Shown: positions 50,529-58,494 of the stretch, piece by piece
How positions within the stretch are numbered: the first letter of the stretch is position 1
Layout: each line of letters opens with the position of its first letter
Assembly (NCBI RefSeq): GCF_000744815.1
Contig: NZ_JQMQ01000005.1
Location: forward strand, 4,793,801 to 4,857,800
From: Phaeacidiphilus oryzae TH49
GTDB taxonomy: Bacteria > Actinomycetota > Actinomycetes > Streptomycetales > Streptomycetaceae
Direction of reading: 5' to 3'
DNA length: 64,000 nt
Made by a program: the position numbers and the translations under genes
The notes under the pieces: generated by a model
Database searches by the model: none
What the model was told of the DNA's origin: nothing
What the model saw: the letters and a program-made list of their open reading frames with translations, nothing else

Positions 50529-51328
50529 GCGCGAGCGTGCGCGTGCGCAAGGTCGGACTGGTCGGCTGGGGAGCGATCGGCCGGGTCGTCGGCACGGAGC
50601 TGGCCGAGGGCCGGCTGCCCGGCGCCGAGCTGGTCTGCGTGGTCGACAACCGCCCGGTCACGGACGCCCCCGCGCCCCAGCGCTCGTTCGAGGAGGCGCT
50701 GCGGGAGTGCGACCTGATCGTCGAGGCGGCCGGGCAGGGCGTGGTACGGGAGTGGGGAGCGCGGGTCCTGGAGGCCGGCGTGGACCTGCTGGTCTGCTCC
50801 AGCGGGGCGCTCACCGACGGCGAGCTGGCCCGGCGGCTGCGGGAGACCGGGCCCGGCCGGGTCTACTTCACCGGCGGCGCGGTCGGCGGGCTCGACCTCC
50901 TCCAGGCCGTACGCGGGCTCGGGCCGCTCAGCAAGGTCCGGCTGACCACCACCAAGCTGCCCTCGACCCTCCACCAGCCGTGGATGGACGAGGAGTTGAC
51001 CGAGCGGCTGCGCGGGGCCGAGTCCCCGATCGAGCTGATGCGGGGCACGGCGGCGGACGTGCCGGCGAAGTTCCCCAAGTCCACCAACGTCGCCGCCTCG
51101 GTGGCGCTGGCCGTCGGCGACCCGGAGGCCGTCGAGGTGGTCGTGGTCGCCGACCCGGCCGCGAGCTTCACCCGGCACGTCATCGAGGCCGCCGGCGAGC
51201 ACGGCAGCTACCGCTTCGAGGTCAACCACCGGCCCGACCCGGCCAACCCGGCCACCAGCCGGGTCGTCCCGCACGCCGTGCTCCGCACCCTCCGGACGGT
51301 GCTCGGCCACGGGGGGCGGGTGCTGTGA
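50525..51328 (+). CDS. aspartate dehydrogenase-like (DUF108) oxidoreductase
   Basis: A 267-residue Rossmann protein: VGLVGWGAIGRVVGTELAEG binds NAD(P), LIVEAAGQGVVREWG and LLVCSSGALTDGEL follow, and the C-domain has TTTKLPSTL and KSTNVAASVALA, conserved in L-aspartate dehydrogenase (NadX). No quinolinate genes are nearby, so it is unlikely to serve NAD synthesis; a role in an imine or amino-acid-like intermediate of the aromatic pathway is inferred. Overlaps both neighbours by 4 bp. Confidence 0.88.
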   Translation: MSASVRVRKVGLVGWGAIGRVVGTELAEGRLPGAELVCVVDNRPVTDAPAPQRSFEEALRECDLIVEAAGQGVVREWGARVLEAGVDLLVCSSGALTDGELARRLRETGPGRVYFTGGAVGGLDLLQAVRGLGPLSKVRLTTTKLPSTLHQPWMDEELTERLRGAESPIELMRGTAADVPAKFPKSTNVAASVALAVGDPEAVEVVVVADPAASFTRHVIEAAGEHGSYRFEVNHRPDPANPATSRVVPHAVLRTLRTVLGHGGRVL

Positions 51329-52158
51329 GCGGCCTGGGCGAAGAGGCGGTCCGGCGGATCGCCGACGGGGTGCACCTCGTCGAGTCGGGGAAGGCCGACG
51401 GGCCGCTGCTGCTCTGCCTCCACGGCATCGGCTCCTCCTCCCGCTCCTTCGAGCAGCTGGCCGAGGATCTGGGGCCGGACGTGCGGGTGGTCCGTTGGGA
51501 CGCCCCCGGCTACGCGAGGTCGGCGGACGCGGAGAGCGCGCCCGGCATCGACGGGTACGCCGACGTCGCGGCGGAACTCGTACGGCGGCTGACGGCGGGT
51601 CGGGAGGAGAGCGCGGCACATGTGCTGGGCGTCTCCTGGGGCGGCGTCATCGCGCTGAAGCTGGCCGCCCGGCACCCGGAGCTGGTCGCCTCGCTGACCG
51701 TCGCCGACTCCTCGCTGGGCTCGGGCACCGACCCGGCGAAGGCCGAGGCGATGCGCGGCCGGGCCGGGCTCCTCGCCGAGCAGGGCCCGGAGGAGTTCGC
51801 CCGGGCCCGCGGCCCGCGGCTGGTCTCCGCCGAGGCACCCGCCGAACTGGTGGAGCGGGTGACCAGGACCATGGCCGAGTCCATCCGGCTGCCCGGCTAC
51901 GCCCACTCCTCCGCCGCCATGGCGGAGGCCGACCTGACCGGGGACCTGGCCCGGATCCACGCCCCCGCGCTCGTCATCTGCGGGGACCAGGACCAGGTCA
52001 CCGGCCTGGACGAGGCCCAGCGGATCGCCGGCGGACTCCGCCGCGTCGCCTCCGTGGTGGTCGCCGGGGCCGGACACCTCGCCAACCAGGAGCGGCCCGA
52101 CGCGTTCCACGCCTGGGTCCGCGCCCACCTGCACGTCGTCGCCGGCGTGCCGATCTGA
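51325..52158 (+). CDS. alpha/beta hydrolase (meta-cleavage hydrolase-like)
   Basis: A 277-residue hydrolase. LLCLHGIGSSSRSFEQLA is the oxyanion region, VLGVSWGGVIALKLAARHP carries the nucleophile in a GxSxG motif, ALVICGDQDQVT the Asp and GAGHLANQE the His. Similar enzymes cleave C-C bonds of ring-fission products or enol-lactones (PcaD-like). GTG start overlapping the previous stop (GTGA). Confidence 0.87.
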   Translation: MSGLGEEAVRRIADGVHLVESGKADGPLLLCLHGIGSSSRSFEQLAEDLGPDVRVVRWDAPGYARSADAESAPGIDGYADVAAELVRRLTAGREESAAHVLGVSWGGVIALKLAARHPELVASLTVADSSLGSGTDPAKAEAMRGRAGLLAEQGPEEFARARGPRLVSAEAPAELVERVTRTMAESIRLPGYAHSSAAMAEADLTGDLARIHAPALVICGDQDQVTGLDEAQRIAGGLRRVASVVVAGAGHLANQERPDAFHAWVRAHLHVVAGVPI

Positions 52159-52187
52159 CCACTCATCAGCAAACGAAAGGAACGGCC

Positions 52188-52709
52188 ATGCCGATCGACA
52201 AGACCCCCTACGAGGACGGCAGCGACCTCGCGAAGTTCACCGACTCGCTGATCGCCACCAAGGACTCCCGCGAGCCCGACTGGGACACCCTCAAGTTCCA
52301 GACCAAGGCCGGCCCGCAGTACGCCCGCGCGCAGATCCGCTACGTCGGCTCCGGCGCCACCGGCAACCACGAGGGCGACAACCGGGTGATCCCCTCCGGT
52401 GGCTTCACCTTCTCCAACATGCTGCTGCCGCCCGGCGCCGAGGGCCCGGAGCACACCCACCACGACGTCGAGGAGGCCTTCTTCGTCCTGGAGGGCCAGG
52501 TGCGGGTCGGCATCCACCGCGGCGACGGCGAGGCGGAGTACCGGACGCTGGGCTACCGGGACATGATCGTGGTCCCGGCCGGGGTCGCCCGCTCGCTCAA
52601 GAACGAGGGCGACACCGACGCCCTGTTCTGCGTGATCATCGGCACTCAGAAGCCGCAGATCCCGACCTACCCCGAGCACTCCCCGATGCACGGCATCACC
52701 CGCGACTGA
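52188..52709 (+). CDS. cupin domain protein
   Basis: A 173-residue single-cupin protein. The metal-binding motif EHTHHDVEEAFFVLEGQVRV (His, His, Glu) and the second motif YRDMIVVPAGVARSLKN are intact except that the final His is replaced by Arg-Ser. Its operon position suggests an isomerase, dioxygenase or lyase step in the pathway. A GAAAGGA site precedes ATG 52188. Confidence 0.82.
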   Translation: MPIDKTPYEDGSDLAKFTDSLIATKDSREPDWDTLKFQTKAGPQYARAQIRYVGSGATGNHEGDNRVIPSGGFTFSNMLLPPGAEGPEHTHHDVEEAFFVLEGQVRVGIHRGDGEAEYRTLGYRDMIVVPAGVARSLKNEGDTDALFCVIIGTQKPQIPTYPEHSPMHGITRD

Positions 52710-53473
52710 TGGCTTCCACCCAGAAGGCTGTCGGTGCGCGCACCGTCGTCGTCACCGGTGCCGGCCGCGGCCTCGGACTGGCCGCGGCCCACCGCATCGG
52801 GCGCGACGGATACCGCGTGGTGGTCGCCGAACTCGACGCCGGGCGCGGCGAGTCGGCGGCGAAGGAGCTGCGGGAGGCCGGCGTGGACGCCGACTTCCGG
52901 CGCCTCGACGTCGCCGACGAGGCCTCCGTACGGGAGCTGGCCCGGTCGCTCGAAGGGGAGCGGCTGCACGGGCTGGTGAACAACGCGGGGCTGGCCGACG
53001 CGGTGGGCGGCAAGTACTTCCACGAGATCGACGTGGCGGACTGGGACCGGATCATGGCGGTCAACGCGCGCGGGCCGTGGCTGGTGGCGAAGGAGCTGCT
53101 GCCGCTGATGCTGCGCGGGGAGGCCGGCGGACGGATCGTCAACCTCGCCTCGGACGCGGCGCTGTACGGGTCGCCCCGGCTGGCCCACTACATCGCCTCC
53201 AAGGGCGCGGTCATCTCGCTGACGCGGGCGATGGCGCGGGAGGTGGGCGACCACGGGATCACCGTCAACGCGGTGGCGCCGGGGCTGACGGAGGGCGAGT
53301 CGTCGGTGAACATCCCGCTGGAGCGGCACGAGCTGTACCGCCTGAACCGGGCGATCGGGCGGCCGCAGCAGCCGGCGGATCTGGTCGGCTTGATCGCCTT
53401 CCTCGTCGGCGAGGAGTCCGGCTACATCACCGGCCAGACCTTCGCCGTCAACGGCGGCTTCACGATGAATTAG
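52709..53473 (+). CDS. SDR family oxidoreductase
   Basis: A 254-residue classical short-chain dehydrogenase. TGAGRGLGLA (cofactor loop), NNAG, the catalytic YIASK and the C-terminal GQTFAVNGGFTMN are all present. The substrate may be a dihydrodiol or alcohol from the Rieske step. Its ATG overlaps the cupin stop (TGATG). A 249-bp hairpin-rich stretch follows. Confidence 0.9.
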   Translation: MASTQKAVGARTVVVTGAGRGLGLAAAHRIGRDGYRVVVAELDAGRGESAAKELREAGVDADFRRLDVADEASVRELARSLEGERLHGLVNNAGLADAVGGKYFHEIDVADWDRIMAVNARGPWLVAKELLPLMLRGEAGGRIVNLASDAALYGSPRLAHYIASKGAVISLTRAMAREVGDHGITVNAVAPGLTEGESSVNIPLERHELYRLNRAIGRPQQPADLVGLIAFLVGEESGYITGQTFAVNGGFTMN

Positions 53474-53722
53474 CCCCGGCCCCGCCCTTTCGCCGTTTCC
53501 CGGGGCTGCCGCCCCGGACCCCGGATGAAGCCCGAAGGGCGGAATCCAGGGGCGCGGGGAACTGCGCGGCCGGCCAGGCACTCTGCCGCACTCGGCAGCG
53601 GAGTTGGGGTTGCAACCCGGGTGCCGTTGCCGTCTGCGGACCGTAGTCGGCTGGGCGCGCAGTTCCCCGCGCCCCTGGATTCGCCCTTCGGGCTTCATCC
53701 GGGGCCCGGGGCGGGGCCGGGG
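53474..53722. repeat. giant nested inverted repeat inside the operon
   Basis: Outer arms CCCCGGCCCCGCCC (53474-53487) and its complement (53709-53722) enclose inner arms of 50 and 49 nt (53519-53568, 53656-53704) that differ by one base. The inner arms contain GCGCAGTTCCCCGCGCCCCT and a GAAGCCCGAAGGGC motif. The whole gap between two SDR genes is occupied by this structure, which could act as a transcription terminator or RNA processing/stabilising element. Confidence 0.88.
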
Positions 53723-53745
53723 CAAGAGAAAGAAGGAGAGGAACC

Positions 53746-54549
53746 ATGGATCTCGGTCTGCGGGATCGCACCGTCGTGGTGACCGGCGGCAGCTCCGGCG
53801 TCGGGCTGGCCACCGTGCGGATGCTGCTGGACGAAGGCGCACGCGTCGCCACCTGCGGCCGCCGCGCCGAGGCCCTGGCCGCCGCCTTCGCCGACCTCCC
53901 GGAGGAGCCCCGGCAGCGCCTCCACACCGCCGTGTGCGATGTGAGGGACGAAGCGGCCGTCCGCGGCTTCGTCGCGGAGACCGCCGCCCGCTTCGGCGCC
54001 GTCGACGGCCTCGTCAACAACGCCGGCGCGTCCCGGATGAAGCCCCTGCTCGAAACGACCGCCGAGGACTGGCGGGACGAGCTGGAGCTGAAGTTCGCCG
54101 GAGTCCTCGGCCCGACCCTGGCCGCCCTCCCGCACCTGCGGAAGGCCGAGCACGGCGGCGCCGTGGTCAACATCAACGCGGTCCTGGCCAAGCAGCCCGA
54201 ACCCCGGCTGATCACCACCTCCGCCGCCCGCGCCGGCATCCTCAACCTCTCCGCCTCGCTCGCCCAGGAGCTCGCCGCGGACGGCATCCGGGTCAACTCG
54301 GTCTGCCTGGGCCTGGTCGACACCGGCCAGTGGACCCGCCGCTACCGGTCGGCCGCCGCGAACGGCCTCCAGCAGTCGTACGAAGAGTGGCAGGCGGAGA
54401 CCGCCGCCGACCGCGGGATCGCCCTCGGCCGCTTCGGCCGCGCCGAGGAGGTCGCCTACGCCGTGGTGAGCCTCCTCTCGCCGCGCGCCTCCTACATCAC
54501 CGGTACCGCGGTGGACGTCGCCGGCGGCGTCAACCGCGGTATCCACTAG
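53746..54549 (+). CDS. SDR family protein lacking the catalytic Tyr-Lys
   Basis: A 267-residue SDR-fold protein. The cofactor loop TGGSSGVGLA and NNAGAS are present, but where YSASK is expected it reads TTSAARAG, so Tyr is replaced by Thr and Lys by Arg. The rest (LNLSASLAQELAADGIRVN, YITGTAVDVAGG) is normal. It may be a non-oxidoreductase, a scaffold, or use another acid. ATG 53746 has GGAGAGGA upstream. Confidence 0.85.
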   Translation: MDLGLRDRTVVVTGGSSGVGLATVRMLLDEGARVATCGRRAEALAAAFADLPEEPRQRLHTAVCDVRDEAAVRGFVAETAARFGAVDGLVNNAGASRMKPLLETTAEDWRDELELKFAGVLGPTLAALPHLRKAEHGGAVVNINAVLAKQPEPRLITTSAARAGILNLSASLAQELAADGIRVNSVCLGLVDTGQWTRRYRSAAANGLQQSYEEWQAETAADRGIALGRFGRAEEVAYAVVSLLSPRASYITGTAVDVAGGVNRGIH

Positions 54550-54569
54550 GAAAGTTCGGGAACCAGAAC

Positions 54570-56234
54570 ATGAGCCAGAGCCAGAGGCAGAGCAACGGCG
54601 GCGACCTCCTCGTCGAGGTGCTGCGCGCGCACGGCTGCGACACCGTCTTCGGCATCGTCAGCGTGCACAACCTCCCGCTGGTCGAGGCGGTGGACCGGTC
54701 GGCCGACGTCCGCTTCGTCCCGGTCCGGCACGAGGCCGCCGCGGTGAACGCCGCGGACGGCTACGCCCGCGCCACCGGCCGCCTCGGCTGCGCGCTGACC
54801 AGCACCGGCACCGGCGCCGGCAACGCGGCGGGTTCGCTGATCGAGTCGCTCAGCGCGGGCACCTCCGTGCTGCACGTCACCGGGCAGATCGACAGCCCGT
54901 ACCTGGGCCTGGGCCGCGGTTTCATCCACGAGACCAAGGACCAGCTGGGGATGCTCACCGCGGTGTCCAAGCACGCGGTGCGGATCGGGTCGGCGGCCGA
55001 GGCCGAGGGCGTGCTGCTGGCCGCCGCGCAGGCCGCGCTGACCGCCCCCGGCGGCCCGGCCAGCGTGGAGTGGCCGATCGACCTGCAGTACGCGGCCCAG
55101 CGGCCGCGTCCGCTGACCGCGCTGGACACGGCGCCGGTCACCGCTCTTCCGGACGGACTCGACGCCGCCGCCGAGCTGCTGGCCGCCGCCCGCCGCCCGG
55201 TGATCTGGGCCGGCGGCGGGGCCGCCCGCGCCGGGGAGCCGCTGCGCGCGCTGGCCGAGCTGCTCGGCGCCGGGCTCTTCACCTCCAACTCCGGCCGGGG
55301 CGCGGTCGGCGAGGACCACCCGCTGGTGATCGGCAACTACGCCACCTCGCCCGGCGGCAAGGCACTGCTGGCCGAAGCGGACGCGATCCTCTCCGTCGGC
55401 ACCCACTTCCGCTCCAACGAGACCGGCGACTACAGGCTCCAACTGCCCGCCGCCCATGTGCAGGTGGACCTCGACCCGGCCGCGCTCGGCCGGGTCTACC
55501 CGGCGACGGTCGGGCTGGCCGGCGAGTCCGGGGCCGTACTCGCCGCCCTGCTACAGAAGTTGAGCGGCCGTCAGCTCTCTGTCGAGGAGGGCTGGTCGGC
55601 GCGGGCCACCGAGACCCGCGAGGAGGTGCGGGAGAGGCAGCGCTGGGCGATCGGCCCGCAGGCCGCCGTCTGCGAGGCGATCCGGGCGCACTACCCGGCG
55701 GCCTCGGTGATCGCGCGGGACGTCACCATCCCCTCCTCCACCTGGGGCAACCGGCTGCTGCCCCTCACCGACCCGGCCACCAACGTGTTCCCCCGAGGCG
55801 GCGGCATCGGCCAGGGCCTGGCCATGGCGATCGGCGCGGCCTGCGGCCGGCCGGAGGTGCCCACCGTCCTCATCGCGGGCGACGGCGGCTTCGCCGTCCA
55901 CCTCGGCGAGCTGCTGACCGTCGCGCAGGAGCGCCCCCGCCTCACCCTCGCCGTCTTCAACGACGGTGGCTACGGGGTGCTCCGCAACATGCAGGAGGCG
56001 GGAGGCGGCGACCGGCACGGCGTCGACCTCACCGCCCCTGCCTTCGACCGGCTCGCCGCCGCCGTCGGCATCGACTACGCCCGGATCGGCGCCGAGGCGG
56101 AGGCCGACCCGGTCTTCAAGGCCGCGGCCGCCGCCGAGGGGCCGGTGCTGGTCGAGATCGACCTGGCCGCCCTCGGCCCGATGAACCAGCCGTTCACCCC
56201 GCCGGTGAGCGTCCCGAACCAGGAAGGGGCGTAA
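54570..56234 (+). CDS. thiamine pyrophosphate-dependent enzyme (2-oxo acid decarboxylase/synthase-like)
   Basis: A 554-residue protein of the acetolactate-synthase-like fold. Activating Glu55 is in PVRHEAAAVN; TPP binding is GDGGFAVHLGEL then NDGGYG. The middle domain has VIWAGGGAARAGEPLR. It may decarboxylate a 2-oxo acid formed after ring cleavage, or join a C2 unit. No FAD-binding signature was noted. Confidence 0.88.
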   Translation: MSQSQRQSNGGDLLVEVLRAHGCDTVFGIVSVHNLPLVEAVDRSADVRFVPVRHEAAAVNAADGYARATGRLGCALTSTGTGAGNAAGSLIESLSAGTSVLHVTGQIDSPYLGLGRGFIHETKDQLGMLTAVSKHAVRIGSAAEAEGVLLAAAQAALTAPGGPASVEWPIDLQYAAQRPRPLTALDTAPVTALPDGLDAAAELLAAARRPVIWAGGGAARAGEPLRALAELLGAGLFTSNSGRGAVGEDHPLVIGNYATSPGGKALLAEADAILSVGTHFRSNETGDYRLQLPAAHVQVDLDPAALGRVYPATVGLAGESGAVLAALLQKLSGRQLSVEEGWSARATETREEVRERQRWAIGPQAAVCEAIRAHYPAASVIARDVTIPSSTWGNRLLPLTDPATNVFPRGGGIGQGLAMAIGAACGRPEVPTVLIAGDGGFAVHLGELLTVAQERPRLTLAVFNDGGYGVLRNMQEAGGGDRHGVDLTAPAFDRLAAAVGIDYARIGAEAEADPVFKAAAAAEGPVLVEIDLAALGPMNQPFTPPVSVPNQEGA

Positions 56235-56237
56235 GCG

Positions 56238-57203
56238 ATGTCGCCTCAGAGGAACGAGGAGGTCGAGCTCGACCTCCTGGTCCGCCGGATGACCTGGGAG
56301 GCGGAGGACGTCCTCTCCGTCGAGCTGGTCCGCCCGGACGGCGGGGAGCTGCCCGCCTGGACCCCCGGCGCCCACCTCGACCTCCATGTCGGCGCCCACG
56401 TCCGGCAGTACTCGCTCTGCTCGGACCCGGCCGACCGGCGCGCCTACCGGATCGGCGTCCTGCGCGAGCCCAGCTCGCGCGGGGGCTCGGCGCACGTCCA
56501 CGAGCGGCTGCGGCCGGGGCAGACGGTGCGGGTGCGCGGGCCGCGGAACAACTTCGAGCTGTCGCCGGCCGCCCCCGGCTACCTCTTCATCGCCGGCGGG
56601 ATCGGGGTCACCCCGATCCTGGCGATGGCCCGCGAGGTGGCCGCGCGGGACGGGGTGCCGGTGAGGCTGGTGCACGGCGGGCGCCGGCGGGCCTCCATGG
56701 CCTTCGGCGAAGAGCTGCGCGAACTCCTCGGCGACCGCGTGGAGTTCGTGCCCGAGGACGAGCGCGGGCGGATCGACCTGGACAGCCTTTCCGCCGCGCT
56801 CGACCCCGGTACCGAGGTGTACTGCTGCGGGCCCGAGCCGCTGCTCGCCGCCGTGGAGGAGCGCTTCCCCGGCGCCCGTACCGAGCGGTTCGCGGCTCCT
56901 TCGCGCGAGGGGTCCGAGGCCTCGGCGGGCGAGGAGTCCGGCTTCGAGGTGGTCTGCGCCAGGAGTGAGCGGACCGTCCGGGTGGAGGCCGGCTGCTCGG
57001 TGCTGCGGGCGCTGGAGGAGGCCGGGATCGGCGTCCCGTCCTCCTGCCAGGACGGGATCTGCGGCACCTGCGAGACCAAGGTCCTGGAGGGGGCCGTCGA
57101 CCACCGGGACTTCCTGCTCAGCGACGAGGAGAAGGCGGCCGGCGCGTCCATGATGGTCTGCGTCTCCCGCGCCGCCGGCGACCGCCTTGTCTTGGACGTC
57201 TGA
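56238..57203 (+). CDS. phthalate-dioxygenase-type reductase (FMN, NAD, 2Fe-2S)
   Basis: A 321-residue electron-transfer protein: FMN-binding RQYSLCSDP, NAD-binding GGIGVTPILAMA, and a C-terminal plant-type ferredoxin domain with CQDGICGTCETKV and a distant Cys in MVCVSRA. This is the VanB/PDR arrangement and provides electrons to the Rieske oxygenase two genes later. Operon spacing 3 bp after the TPP gene. Confidence 0.95.
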   Translation: MSPQRNEEVELDLLVRRMTWEAEDVLSVELVRPDGGELPAWTPGAHLDLHVGAHVRQYSLCSDPADRRAYRIGVLREPSSRGGSAHVHERLRPGQTVRVRGPRNNFELSPAAPGYLFIAGGIGVTPILAMAREVAARDGVPVRLVHGGRRRASMAFGEELRELLGDRVEFVPEDERGRIDLDSLSAALDPGTEVYCCGPEPLLAAVEERFPGARTERFAAPSREGSEASAGEESGFEVVCARSERTVRVEAGCSVLRALEEAGIGVPSSCQDGICGTCETKVLEGAVDHRDFLLSDEEKAAGASMMVCVSRAAGDRLVLDV

Positions 57204-57230
57204 GCCCTGTGAATGCGTGAGGAGTTGGCA

Positions 57231-57446
57231 ATGGAGCTGTATCTGAGTCCGCGTCAGACCCGGGACGGCGAGCCCGGCCCGTACGAGGCGGAGCTCGCCA
57301 AGACCATCGAGAAGGTCTTCGGCACGGGCACCCACGACCTGCCCGGTCTGGTCGCAGGACTGAACGCCGAGGGCCTCTTCGCCCCCGACGGCCGGCCATG
57401 GACCGAGGAGTCGTTCACCGCCGAGATGAAGCGCCTGGGAGCGTGA
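57231..57446 (+). CDS. small recombinase-like helical protein
   Basis: A 71-residue protein. TIEKVFGTGTHDLPGLVAGL followed by NAEGLFAPDGRPWTEESFTAEM resembles the helical DNA-binding insert of large serine recombinases (LNExGIxTPxGxxW), yet it has no catalytic domain. I recall similar small proteins beside Rieske oxygenases. ATG 57231 was chosen because TGAGGAG lies 6 nt upstream. It could be an oxygenase partner or a regulator. Confidence 0.7.
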   Translation: MELYLSPRQTRDGEPGPYEAELAKTIEKVFGTGTHDLPGLVAGLNAEGLFAPDGRPWTEESFTAEMKRLGA

Positions 57447-57456
57447 GAGGGCAGCC

Positions 57457-58491
57457 ATGAAGAGCATCAGCACCGACAGCACCAGCGCCGACGAGATCTT
57501 CAGGACCGGTCTGCGCAACCAGTGGTACGCGATCTGCCCGTCCTCCTTCGTGGAGAAGGGCGCCATCCGCCGGGTCACCCGGCTCGGCAAGGACTGGGTG
57601 CTCTTCCGCCGCGGCGACGGAACCGTCCACATGCTCGCCGACCGCTGCCCGCACCGCGGGGCCCGGCTCTCCCAGGGCAAGCACCTCGGCGACCGGATCG
57701 CCTGCTGGTACCACGGCGTCCAGGTGGACGGCGAGGGCACCGTCACCTCCGTGCCCGGCCTGCCGGGCTGCCAGCTGGAGGGCAAGTCCCTCGTGCAGGC
57801 CCCGCCGGTGCGCGAGGTCCAGGGCGCGATCCTGGCCTACCTCGGCGACTCGCAGCACCCGGAGCCCTGCGAGCTCACCCTCCCGGAGCATCTGACCGAC
57901 CCGGACACCTCCTCCTTCCTCTGCTACGCCGAGTGGAACACCAACTGGCGCTGGGCGGTGGAGAACGTGATGGACCCGATGCACGGGTCCTTCCTCCACC
58001 GGGACTCCCACTCGATGGCGGACGGCGACACCACCGCCCGCTTCCGGATCCGGGAGACCGACCGCGGCTTCTTCTTCGAGAAGACCGACCAGGTCGGCGT
58101 CAACTTCGACTGGGTCGAGCTGTGCCGGACCGGCGTGGACTGGCTGGACCTCACCATCCCGTACCCGGCGACCGGCGGCCCCGGCGGGCACTTCGGCATC
58201 GTCGGCATGGTCACCCCGATCGACGCCGACCGCTGCGGGGTCTTCTTCTGGCGCTACCGCAAGGTGCGGGGCTGGGAGCGGGACGTCTGGCGCTTCCTGT
58301 ACAAGACCACCCTGGAGCCGCGGCACTGGGCCGTCCTGGAGCAGGACCGCGCCGTCCTGGAGGCGCTGCCGGAGGACGCCGACCAGGCGGAGAACCTCTA
58401 CCAGCACGACCTGGGCGTGGTCCGGGTCCGCCGGCTCTACCGCGCCGAGGCGGAGAAGCAGGCGGCGGCGATCGCCGGGGCGGGCAGCTGA
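57457..58491 (+). CDS. Rieske non-haem iron oxygenase, alpha subunit
   Basis: A 344-residue terminal oxygenase. The Rieske cluster ligands are Cys64-His66 (CPHRG) and Cys83-His86 (CWYHG). The mononuclear site is ENVMDPMHGSFLH with Asp173 bridging and His176 and His181 as iron ligands. Length and motif order fit the single-subunit VanA/DdmC/phthalate-oxygenase class that demethylates or hydroxylates aromatic acids. Electrons come from the reductase two genes upstream. Confidence 0.95.
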   Translation: MKSISTDSTSADEIFRTGLRNQWYAICPSSFVEKGAIRRVTRLGKDWVLFRRGDGTVHMLADRCPHRGARLSQGKHLGDRIACWYHGVQVDGEGTVTSVPGLPGCQLEGKSLVQAPPVREVQGAILAYLGDSQHPEPCELTLPEHLTDPDTSSFLCYAEWNTNWRWAVENVMDPMHGSFLHRDSHSMADGDTTARFRIRETDRGFFFEKTDQVGVNFDWVELCRTGVDWLDLTIPYPATGGPGGHFGIVGMVTPIDADRCGVFFWRYRKVRGWERDVWRFLYKTTLEPRHWAVLEQDRAVLEALPEDADQAENLYQHDLGVVRVRRLYRAEAEKQAAAIAGAGS

Positions 58492-58494
58492 CGC

